From the NCBI GenBank assembly GCA_937967805.1, contig CALBTC010000428.1, positions 1 to 23,442 on the forward strand: 23,442 bases of DNA. Direction: 5' to 3'. This DNA comes from an uncultured Anaerolineaceae bacterium. Its GTDB lineage: Bacteria; Chloroflexota; Anaerolineae; Promineifilales; Promineifilaceae. Made by a program: the position numbers and the translations under genes. The notes below the pieces were generated by a model. The model did no database searches and had not been told where the DNA came from. It was given only the letters and a program-made list of their open reading frames with translations. Within the stretch, counting starts at the first letter, position 1, and each line of letters starts with the position of its first letter. Positions 8,701 through 14,245 of the stretch are shown here, in pieces.

Positions 8701-9891
8701 CACCACCGTGTACTCACGCCGCGTTGATGACCCGACCGGGCCGGCAAATACCTTACCTACCGCTACGCCAACGCGCTGGGCCTCGATAAAGCTGGGCTTC
8801 TCCCGCTGCAACGCCAGCAGGCAGCGCAGCGCCTGCTCCGGCGTGTCTGGCGCTACCGGCGCGCCAAACATGATGTGCAGCTGGTTGCCTTTATCCCCGG
8901 TCAGCACCCGGTTGACCCGCGCATTTTCCTGGCCAAAGCGGCTCACGACTTCGCAGGCCCATTGGTAATAATCTTGCAGTTGGCGGCCCAAATCGGCCGT
9001 TTCAATCGCCGAGGAATCATCCTGTCGATTTTTGTAATCAAACTGGACAAAAATAGTGGTGACGGGGCGATGTTCGGCAATATCTGTGGCGCCGGTGGAG
9101 ACCAGGCGACGGTACAGCGCCGGTGGGACAAAAGGCAGAATCAGTTCAGCCAGGCGGCGCTGGGCGGTTTCATCATAATCGTCCCAGTTGAGGACAGCAT
9201 TGGCCGGCGGGGGTGAAACGGCCGTTTCCAGCTTCTGAAACGGCTCATCAACCGGCAAGCCGGCCTGCCGCAGCACGGCGGCGCTGGCAATGATGTCGCC
9301 GGCGCTGGCGTGCCGCTCAGCGGCGGCGGCTTCATCAACGGCCGTTCCCGTCAGCACAAATTCCAGGCTCTGCTGCGGATTGCCCACAAGGAGTTCCTGG
9401 CAACGGCCGTACCCCACACCAATCTTGATGGTCAAATCAAAGAAAGGATGTTTGCCCGGCGGCCGATTGGTCACGACGCGGCTGAAGCTGGTCAGCATGA
9501 GCTGCTGCATTCTTTGGGCACAGAGTAAGGCGCGCTGTGCGGCCGTTCCGTCCGAGTCTGGGAAATAAACCGACATGGCGTCGCCATAAAAGTGGTTCAC
9601 TGCGCCGCCCAGCTCATGAATCACGTCGATCATCGCCGTAAACGTTACCAGCAAGACGCGGTTCAACTCCTCGGCCCCACGCGGCCCATCCGAGGCCAGC
9701 TCCTCCGACATGCCCGTAAAACCAGAGATGTCGGAAAACAGCGTGGCGGCATTTAACGCGTGGGGCTCGCCCGGCGTAGGCAGCCCCTGCCGCATGATGC
9801 GATCCGCCAACGTTGTCGGGATATAAGCCGCCAACTGGCGCAGTCTGTGGCCTGTGGCCAACTGTTCTTTGCTTGCTGTACTCGTGGACAT
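5770..9891 (-). CDS. sAC-like double cyclase / ATPase / TPR protein
   Basis: This 1,373-residue intracellular protein has the architecture of soluble adenylyl cyclase (ADCY10-like). The first class III cyclase domain (about 45-200) carries both metal aspartates, D54 in LFSDISGFT and D104 in FYGDAMS. The second (about 275-450) has a divergent FVQFDYKN in place of the metal motif, but keeps the VVGDVVNLSARLM block with the Asn and Arg needed for catalysis. This suggests one composite active site formed by both domains. A predicted-ATPase (STAND-like) module follows, with Walker A GGTGVGKS (about 502-509) and a Walker-B-type LLIVLEGLQWAD (about 627-638), where the second acidic position is Gly. 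The C-terminal half (about 880-1,340) is TPR-like helical repeats. It probably makes cAMP or cGMP in response to a ligand or partner sensed by the ATPase/TPR half. The product and signal are inferred. It converges on the peptide gene. Confidence 0.92.
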   Translation of the reverse strand: MSTSTASKEQLATGHRLRQLAAYIPTTLADRIMRQGLPTPGEPHALNAATLFSDISGFTGMSEELASDGPRGAEELNRVLLVTFTAMIDVIHELGGAVNHFYGDAMSVYFPDSDGTAAQRALLCAQRMQQLMLTSFSRVVTNRPPGKHPFFDLTIKIGVGYGRCQELLVGNPQQSLEFVLTGTAVDEAAAAERHASAGDIIASAAVLRQAGLPVDEPFQKLETAVSPPPANAVLNWDDYDETAQRRLAELILPFVPPALYRRLVSTGATDIAEHRPVTTIFVQFDYKNRQDDSSAIETADLGRQLQDYYQWACEVVSRFGQENARVNRVLTGDKGNQLHIMFGAPVAPDTPEQALRCLLALQREKPSFIEAQRVGVAVGKVFAGPVGSSTRREYTVVGDVVNLSARLMQVCEPGAILTDQVTAERTRQVIECEPLPAIHLKGKQTAVTPHLVQRDRAVTTLMKAYIDRWERPLVGRETELDLLLGGMDAALRGIGGAAAVYGGTGVGKSRLLATGVHHWLTNDGLGLIGVCYPHTKDTPYSPWRDVWREYFGLATGMPVMQQVAAVVMKTQALVPDVGDDVGLWRELLGLPMPQPASLGELTAEARQVRLFSLVRRCCLAIAAEQPLLIVLEGLQWADQATLALLDEISDHLDGAAIFLAFTFRSRQSVEIVTMERPSCIPIPLVDLSPGSARQMLAQLVGTSELPQAVEQHLGMRDREGRDSPVNPLFLEEALNVMMGAGVLRINGRVQVDESELARMQVPDTIHGLLLARLDRLPPAGRDLLQVASVIGRQFSAEPLQVIADTPMHKTVLQLLSDLSEAEMTRLITADPEWIYLFQHAMTHEVAYESLPYARRQQLHAAVANWLATKYEHNLKPLHSVLAYHYSRADIHSKALEYALLAADEARHIFANREAIDLYNLAERHLTALSDDDLWETAVHLYLSRGNVLILLGDLATAFADAEKALALANENEDQGSTAVAYNLMAEIRYRQGAFDEVQVLTAKIIDDLSKVAAKDQLARAYIWAGWAASSKLDYSAALDYLELAKQICQRENNNYLLARVYEAISFTRYSQKELELSLKAMQQGVELSREFSTPINVGIALSNVGFVQFTLGRYEEAVATFNEAVQIGKESGKNLYALAMTNRAAAYSRLGNFESALADFEAAVDLLTTMNYPSLLVEAHLFWGFEYFCPLQQWQQAKSQFEQAQTLIDLQPESYIEERARLWVGLGQVEAFSGSLTEAKKFLSDAYHLIQERELIWWLPIVEYFLGVVSQRQGERVEATSYFRRSLSSAKEGSPDFNALVYLGLAELETNLQKREEFLEKTVMTARSRSRFGDKLVCFDRAGRLLLGSRDGRLKKLGEKCLAAVNKVGLVTG

Positions 9892-9939
9892 CGTTTCTAC
9901 AATGGTCGTAATTACCCACAGATTAGCGTAAATTGCACT

Positions 9940-9984
9940 CGCAGATTATGCAGATTTTATATTTTTTAATCTGCGTAATCTGCG
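9940..9984. repeat. Intergenic CAGATTACGCAGATT-type inverted repeat
   Basis: Arms 9,940-9,956 and 9,968-9,984 form a 17-base stem with a single mismatch around an 11-base A/T loop. Each arm contains two direct copies of GCAGATT. The repeat lies between the cyclase start and the stop of the membrane protein gene on the same strand, so it could act as a terminator-like hairpin. A partial third copy is seen at about 9,918-9,925. Similar intergenic repeats are common in environmental genomes. Confidence 0.7.
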
Positions 9985-9996
9985 GATTAATCAACT

Positions 9997-10524
9997 TTAC
10001 TCATCTTCATTATGATGGGGATAATACCGTGCATTTAAATAGCCAATTAGTCTCCCGGCGGGATCATTCGGCAAATCTCGCCCGAAATAGACGTGCTCAT
10101 GCCCATAATCAAACGCCAGGCTGCTGTGCTTCTCGCTAAAATAAAACGGGGTTACGTGCGCCCGGTCATAGGCCGTGGTAATGCCAAAAATCGAAACGGG
10201 ACGACGCACGATCAGCATATCCTCATGAACAAACAAAATTTCGCGGTTAGCCGCATAAAATTGCCACTGCCGCCAAACAAGACGGCCGAGCAGAAACAAA
10301 AGATAAAGCAGCACCAAAAGCATCACGGTAAAAACAAAAGCAAATCGCTCCCCAGAAAAAGCAATCTGCCAGGTAAACATGAGGCCAAAGATAAACATGC
10401 CTATCCAGATAAGCAGCATCACGCTGTACAAAGCCAGGTAAACCCACTGCTTTTTAACCGGCAGGACCACCTTCAGCCGTTCGTTGTTTTCTTCAAACTG
10501 GATGTTTTCGATACTTGGTAGCAT
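9997..10524 (-). CDS. Two-helix membrane protein, possible PH-like C-terminus
   Basis: This is a 175-residue protein. A short polar N-terminus is followed by two hydrophobic helices at about residues 27-53 and 61-84, then a soluble domain of about 90 residues containing LIVRRPVSIFG, a LAFDYGHEHVYFG strand pair and a final helix. The order two helices, beta strands, VxFG, then helix recalls bacterial PH-like membrane proteins, but the match is weak and I do not recognise a named family. It is 105 bases downstream of the cyclase start on the same strand, across a hairpin repeat, so co-transcription would run from this gene into the cyclase. No function is assigned. Confidence 0.75.
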   Translation of the reverse strand: MLPSIENIQFEENNERLKVVLPVKKQWVYLALYSVMLLIWIGMFIFGLMFTWQIAFSGERFAFVFTVMLLVLLYLLFLLGRLVWRQWQFYAANREILFVHEDMLIVRRPVSIFGITTAYDRAHVTPFYFSEKHSSLAFDYGHEHVYFGRDLPNDPAGRLIGYLNARYYPHHNEDE

Positions 10525-10624
10525 ATGGCTCTATTTTATAGCACCGTATCTAAACTTTCGACCCGAGTTTGTTTGAAGTGAATGAACTGCCACTGGATAC
10601 TTCGCCGCGGAGGCAGCGGCGCAC

Positions 10625-11236
10625 GTGAAGAAGCAGTGGCAGAACATTTTTATTATTGGCGGCTTAATTGGCCTTGGGGCCATCATCCTGTTTTTTGCGG
10701 TGCAGCAGGTGCGCGGTGAAATCAGCACACCTGTTGATCTCAGCCGGTTCCCCTATGCCCAATCCACCTCCTGCGTCACCTGCCATCCGGGCCGTTATGA
10801 GACGTGGCACCAGACTTTTCATCGCACCATGACCCAACGCGCCAGTGACGAGAGCGTGGTGGGTGATTTTGACAACGCCTCGTTTGCCTAACGGGGGATG
10901 ACTTCTTATTTTACGAAGGAGAACGGCCGTTACTACATCGAAACCCTCGCCTTTGAACAAAATGAAACGGCCGTTTGGGCCGCCCAAGCCCAGGCTGAAC
11001 GATTCGGCACACAATTGGCCGCACAGCTGCCAGACGATCCGGCATTTGCCATGGCCGAATCGATCCGCGCCTTGTTGATGGGAGACGTGGTGCAGCGGGT
11101 CGTTGCCGTTGACACCCTGGCGCACGAACGCAGCTATGCGGAAACGGCCGAATCCCAACTTTGGGCAGTGCCCTTTTTGCTGTTGGCCATGGAAGACAAT
11201 TATCCGGCCATCCGGTTCATGTGGGCTTCTTTTTAG
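10625..11236 (+). pseudogene. Multihaem-type cytochrome c remnant, in-frame TAA
   Basis: GTG 10,625 follows GGAGG (10,609-10,613). An N-terminal signal/anchor helix (about residues 7-24) precedes one haem motif, C50-V-T-C53-H54, followed by PGRYETWHQTFH and a VVGDFDNASF segment. This is the start of the family of periplasmic multihaem cytochromes that often carry HEAT or TPR repeats. A TAA at 10,889-10,891 interrupts at the point where homologues read a short aromatic strand, and the same frame then resumes as GMTSYFTKENGRYYIETL. The family's remaining CxxCH motifs are absent: from about residue 115 the sequence jumps to a helical VDTLAHERSY...LWAVPFLLLAMEDNYPAIRFM segment typical of the C-terminal repeats. 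One stop plus at least one internal deletion make a functional product unlikely. Confidence 0.75.
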
Positions 11237-11355
11237 GCGGGCTGATTCATTTTGAGGGTGATCCTGGCCTGGGCATCTTTTTAGCGCCGCCGGGGGCCTT
11301 GCTCATTCTTTTCACGGTGCTGCTGCAAACCATGGCCATCTGGCACGATGGGTAA
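11221..11355 (+). pseudogene. Membrane-protein C-terminal fragment
   Basis: In the frame one base off from the cytochrome remnant, the sequence reads VGFFLGGLIHFEGDPGLG, then a hydrophobic helix beginning PPGALLILFTVLL and a tail WHDG before TAA at 11,353-11,355. It looks like the end of a membrane protein and has no start of its own. It can be reached from the cytochrome frame by adding one T within the CTTTTTAG run at about 11,228-11,234. It is either a frameshifted end of the same gene or, more likely, the tail of a different gene joined by deletion. The family is not recognised. Confidence 0.45.
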
Positions 11356-11373
11356 CAGGTAACCAAACTAGCC

Positions 11374-11468
11374 AAACCTGACAGGTTCCCATGATAATCT
11401 AGCCAAAATGGTGCCTTGCCAGGCAAAAAAACATGAAATCAAACCAGTTTTGCGAACCTGTCAGGTTT
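11374..11468. repeat. Paired AACCTGACAGGTT palindromes
   Basis: AAACCTGACAGGTT (11,374-11,387) and AACCTGTCAGGTTT (11,455-11,468) are inverted copies of one another, and each is itself a 13-base palindrome (AACCTG-N-CAGGTT). They bracket a 67-base spacer containing a CTAGCCAAA copy (another lies just before it, 11,368-11,376, overlapping the left arm) and a TGCCTTGCCAGGCA hairpin. The right copy overlaps the last codon and stop of the dehydrogenase remnant. This looks like a REP/MITE-like dispersed element, and it sits beside two damaged genes. Confidence 0.65.
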
Positions 11469-11874
11469 ACTCTCTCGCCTGCAAATGTTCATCCAGCAGG
11501 GCAATCAACTCGTCGCGTGAATAGTTGTGTTGGGGGCTGTCGTTGGCGTCCAGCAGTCGCTCAATCAGGGCGTTAATCACCCGATCCCCTTCCCATTGGG
11601 TGCCGACCAGATAGCGCAGCCTGGGTTTTTCGGCAAAGAGGGCGTGGTAAACGGCCGTGGCCACAATCTCCGGTAACGACGGCTTACGATTGGTTTCTGA
11701 CTCATCGGTCACATCCAGCCTGATGGGGACGATATTTTCAAGTCCGCTTAACGCCGCGAAATCTGACTGCTTGCGAACGGCCGCATACACCAGGTGCCCC
11801 CGCTCCGCCAAATAATGGGCAATATAATTGCCAATGCCCGTACTGGCACCTGTTACCAAAATTGCTTTGCTCAC
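11467..11874 (-). pseudogene. Short-chain dehydrogenase with catalytic core deleted
   Basis: Residues 1-60 form a standard Rossmann start: ILVTGASTGIG (5-15) for NAD(P) binding and a LDVTDE motif (about 53-58) after beta strand 3. From about residue 62 the sequence jumps to what is normally the C-terminal third of the family: EIVATAVYHALFAEKPRLRYLVG and a final helix. The NNAG motif, catalytic Ser and YxxxK, roughly 140 residues, are absent, and the frame is kept. The 135-residue product versus about 280 for the family, together with the missing active site, indicates an internal in-frame deletion near 11,690. It cannot be a working dehydrogenase. A retained nucleotide-binding stub is possible but unlikely to be useful. 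Confidence 0.85.
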
Positions 11875-11928
11875 GTTGTTCCTCGAGGCAGAATATTCAT
11901 TACTGTCACGATTTTACTTCAAACAATT

Positions 11929-11953
11929 ACTGTAAGGTACAACGGTTTACAGT
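11929..11953. promoter_or_regulatory. Inverted repeat upstream of dehydrogenase remnant
   Basis: ACTGTAA (11,929-11,935) and TTACAGT (11,947-11,953) are perfect inverted arms 11 bases apart, about 55-80 bases upstream of the dehydrogenase start. The left arm lies in a smaller palindrome, TTACTGTAA. It could be an operator of the TetR or MarR type, but no regulator gene is adjacent. The rest of the 286-base gap to the toxin gene is A/T-rich and shows no gene. Confidence 0.35.
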
Positions 11954-12125
11954 GCCTGGTAGTGTAAATTACTCCTCACCTTTTGGCAAAAGCATCGGTC
12001 AAACCCGCGAATTACGCCCACCTTATCCCACCATTGTGCCAATCATTCAAATTACAAAAAGTAAAACGCAAAAATGCCTACAGTTCATAGCAAAAAGAAT
12101 TCAAGTCAAATTCAAATTTTATTGG

Positions 12126-12156
12126 TTGATATAGCATGACATCCGTGCTATCATGC
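12126..12156 (+). promoter_or_regulatory. higBA promoter with overlapping operator palindromes
   Basis: TTGATA (12,126-12,131) and TATCAT (12,149-12,154) are exactly 17 bases apart. The -10 box ends six bases before the toxin ATG, so the message would be leaderless or nearly so. Two overlapping inverted repeats cover the promoter: ATAGCA/TGCTAT (12,131-12,136 and 12,146-12,151) and GCATGA/TCATGC (12,134-12,139 and 12,151-12,156). HigA antitoxins are known to repress their own operons by binding such palindromes. Confidence 0.7.
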
Positions 12157-12160
12157 TTGT

Positions 12161-12454
12161 ATGATTCAATCCTTTTTTGATCAGGGTACCGAAGATGTTT
12201 TTAACGGGGTCAACTCTAAAAGCGCTCGGAAAACTTGCCCAAAAAACCTTTGGCGCGTTGCTGGTCGAAAACTGGAGCAATTGGATTCTGTTGAATCACT
12301 TGAAGATTTGCGAGTTCCACCTGGTAATAAACTTGAAGCTTTAAAGGGAATGAGAGCAGGCCAATACAGTATTCGCATCAACGCTCAGTTTCGCATTTGT
12401 TTTGTTTGGCAAGAAACTGGCCCGGCTCAAGTCGAAATTGTCGATTATCATTAG
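12161..12454 (+). CDS. higB: HigB-family toxin (mRNA interferase)
   Basis: This is a 97-residue protein of the RelE/HigB superfamily. Family features seen are the N-terminal IQSFFDQGTEDVFNG strand-helix, the central RKLEQLDSVESLEDLRVPPGNKLEALKG segment and the closing SIRINAQFRICFVW...VEIVDYH strands. Length matches the usual 92-99 residues. HigB toxins cleave mRNA on the ribosome and are neutralised by HigA. It is the first gene of a two-gene operon in the toxin-first order characteristic of higBA, nine bases ahead of the antitoxin. The ATG is favoured because the promoter ends only six bases before it, implying start by a leaderless message. I see no damage. The gene differs from its surroundings in being A/T-richer and lacking the genome's ACGGCCGT octamer, as expected of an acquired cassette. 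Confidence 0.9.
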   Translation: MIQSFFDQGTEDVFNGVNSKSARKTCPKNLWRVAGRKLEQLDSVESLEDLRVPPGNKLEALKGMRAGQYSIRINAQFRICFVWQETGPAQVEIVDYH

Positions 12455-12463
12455 GAGATTAAA

Positions 12464-12790
12464 ATGGTACGCATTCCAACACACCGAGCACCAACCCATC
12501 CAGGCGAAATGCTACTGGAGGAATTTTTGCTTCCGATGAATCTAACACAGCGCGATTTAGCAAAAAGCATTCATGTTCCTTATCAAAGGATAAATGAGAT
12601 CGTAAATGGACGAAGAGGAATCACGCCTAGCACCGCCTTACGTTTGGCTAAGTTTTTTGGTATATCCGCCGGATTCTGGATGAATCTCCAGCTACGTTGG
12701 GATCTATATCATGCTCAAAAATCGGAGGCCAATGAACTCCAAACGATTAAGCCTTTCGCCGGTTCATCAAATCCGCCAACAGCCGCCTAA
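12464..12790 (+). CDS. higA: HigA-family antitoxin, XRE regulator
   Basis: This is a 108-residue antitoxin and repressor. It opens with the family's HPGEMLLEEFLLPMNLTQ motif, followed by a helix-turn-helix (about residues 28-58, DLAKSIHVPYQRINEIVNG with recognition helix) and the LRLAKFFGISAGFWMNLQ block that is diagnostic of HigA. The RBS GGAG (12,455-12,458) precedes the ATG by five bases. It should bind HigB and the palindromes over the shared promoter. The last codons run into the left R box of the attC-like site, and the TAA stop (12,788-12,790) is part of GCCTAAC. That is the usual arrangement at the end of an integron cassette gene. Confidence 0.92.
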   Translation: MVRIPTHRAPTHPGEMLLEEFLLPMNLTQRDLAKSIHVPYQRINEIVNGRRGITPSTALRLAKFFGISAGFWMNLQLRWDLYHAQKSEANELQTIKPFAGSSNPPTAA

Positions 12791-12838
12791 CAGGGCTTAC
12801 ATCTGACCTGGCGGCAGATGAAGCAGGCGTTAGGCGGC
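12782..12838 (+). mobile_element. attC: Probable integron attC recombination site
   Basis: GCCTAAC (12,785-12,791) fits R'' RYYYAAC, and GTTAGGC (12,829-12,835) fits R' GTTRRRY. They extend to a perfect 10-base inverted repeat. After unpaired spacers (AGG and AGGC), an inner stem forms: GCTT-a-CATCTG (12,795-12,805) pairs with CAGATG-AAGC (12,815-12,824), leaving A12799 as an extrahelical base and a nine-base loop. Outer R stem, central unpaired spacer, inner L stem with a bulged base and terminal loop is the fold by which integron integrases recognise attC. The orientation places it at the 3' end of the higBA cassette. At 51-57 bases it is at the short end of the attC range. No integrase gene and no second attC were found in the window, so this would be a lone cassette. 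Confidence 0.65.
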
Positions 12839-12855
12839 GTCGGCTAATTCAGAAA

Positions 12856-13053
12856 ATGGGTGTTAAAAACTACCTGGTCGAGGGAGTTTCTTGTGCCGGT
12901 AAAACCTCGGTCTGCGACGAGCTGCAGTGACGCGGTTACCATGTCATCCATGGCGACAGGGAATTGGCCTATTTTGGTGATATAGAAACCGGTGAACTCT
13001 TAGATGGTAATTCCAGCGAGAATCGTAGTTGGATAATAAGGCGAGTTATTTAG
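12856..13053 (+). pseudogene. Truncated P-loop kinase with in-frame TGA
   Basis: From ATG 12,856 the sequence reads a strand YLVEGVSCAGKTSVCDEL containing a P-loop (GVSCAGKTS). A TGA at 12,928-12,930 comes at the next helix end, where homologues have Arg (CGA). The frame then continues RGYHVIHGDRELAYFGDIETGE and ends at TAG 13,051-13,053 after an unrelated-looking tail. The pattern is that of small nucleoside- or shikimate-kinase-like P-loop enzymes of about 180-200 residues. Only about 45 family-like residues remain, so it is a 5' stub interrupted by one stop. It is too short and too broken to be a gene in use. It sits between the attC-like site and pobA. Confidence 0.7.
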
Positions 13054-13057
13054 CATT

Positions 13058-14239
13058 ATGAGAACACAAGTTGGCATTATCGGTGCAGGACCTTCGGGCT
13101 TGCTTTTGGCACGGCTGCTGCATTTGCAGGGCATTGAGAGCGTAATTGTGGAACGGCAGCGTATGGAATATGTACTCGGCCGTATTCGCGCCGGTGTTTT
13201 AGAAGAAGGCATGGCCAATTTACTGCGCGAAGCCCAGGTGGGTGAGCGGATGGACCAGGAAGGGTTGGTGCATGAGGGCATTCACCTGGCCTTTTCCGGC
13301 CGGATAGAGCGCATCGACCTGGCAAGGCACACCGGCGGCAAAGCCGTCATGATCTACGGCCAGACAGAATTGACAAAAGATTTGGTCGATGCTCATCTGG
13401 CGGCCGGCGGCGTAATCCATTATGAGTCGCCTGCCATAGTCGTGGAAGATTATGAATCCGCCCAGCCACGCATCATTTACGAGCAGAACGGCCAACGCCA
13501 GGAGCTCATTTGTGACTTTGTGGCCGGCTGCGACGGTTATCATGGCGCTGCTCGCCAAAGCGTACCCGCCGACAAAATCAGGCTGTTTGAAAAGTCGTAT
13601 CCGTTTGGCTGGCTGGGCATCTTGTCCAACGTACCGCCGGTGGAGGAAGAAATCATCTATGCTAATCACGAGCGAGGCTTTGCCCTGTGCAGTTTGCGCT
13701 CCCACACGCGCAGCCGCTACTACGTGCAGTGTGCTGTTGACGACGATGTAGCCAACTGGACCGATGACGCCTTTTGGGACGAGCTGCGGCGGCGTCTACC
13801 GTATGAAGTGGCGGAACGAGTCATCACCGGACCCCGCCTGGAAATGAGTATCGCGCCTTTGCGCAGCTTTGTCGTGGAACCGTTACGCTTTGGCAACATG
13901 TTCCTGGCCGGGGATGCCGGGCATATTGTGCCGCCAACAGGCGCCAAAGGCTTAAATCTGGCGGCTTCTGATATTTTCTATCTTTCCCGTGCTCTCACTG
14001 CCTATTACGGCGAAAAACGGACCGATTTGCTGGATCGTTATTCGGCCGCTGCTCTACGCCGCGTCTGGAAAGCGGTCCGCTTCTCCTGGTGGTTTACAGA
14101 AATGATGCACCGTTTTGAGGAGGATCCTATCAACCACCGCCTGCAAACTGCCGAACTGGATTACTTAACCGGCTCAGAGGCGGGACGCACAGTGATGTCC
14201 GAAAACTATGTAGGGCTGCCGTTTGAGAAGTTTGAATAA
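13058..14239 (+). CDS. pobA: 4-hydroxybenzoate 3-monooxygenase
   Basis: This 393-residue flavoprotein hydroxylates 4-hydroxybenzoate to protocatechuate using O2 and NAD(P)H. FAD binding is shown by GAGPSG (9-14), by CDGYHG for the second nucleotide contact, and by LAGDAGHIVPPTGAKGLNLAASD near residue 285. The RIRAGVLE motif, YPFGWLGIL and the substrate-side RSRYYVQ segment are those of PobA rather than of general phenol hydroxylases, and the length matches the Pseudomonas enzyme (394). It starts at ATG 13,058, five bases after the kinase remnant, and is followed six bases later by panC, suggesting shared transcription. No other protocatechuate-pathway gene lies in the window. The gene contains no ACGGCCGT octamer, unlike most genes here, which is compatible with recent acquisition. 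Confidence 0.96.
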   Translation: MRTQVGIIGAGPSGLLLARLLHLQGIESVIVERQRMEYVLGRIRAGVLEEGMANLLREAQVGERMDQEGLVHEGIHLAFSGRIERIDLARHTGGKAVMIYGQTELTKDLVDAHLAAGGVIHYESPAIVVEDYESAQPRIIYEQNGQRQELICDFVAGCDGYHGAARQSVPADKIRLFEKSYPFGWLGILSNVPPVEEEIIYANHERGFALCSLRSHTRSRYYVQCAVDDDVANWTDDAFWDELRRRLPYEVAERVITGPRLEMSIAPLRSFVVEPLRFGNMFLAGDAGHIVPPTGAKGLNLAASDIFYLSRALTAYYGEKRTDLLDRYSAAALRRVWKAVRFSWWFTEMMHRFEEDPINHRLQTAELDYLTGSEAGRTVMSENYVGLPFEKFE

Positions 14240-14245
14240 TAAACC

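Noticed and set aside
11411..11430. TGCC/GGCA hairpin as a terminator
   Set aside because: The hairpin is followed by A residues on the plus strand. On the minus strand the T-run precedes the hairpin instead of following it. It is kept only as part of the paired-repeat element.
12928..12930. TGA as selenocysteine in the P-loop kinase
   Set aside because: The position is Arg-like in the family, no SECIS-like hairpin is evident directly after it, and the frame degenerates soon afterwards.
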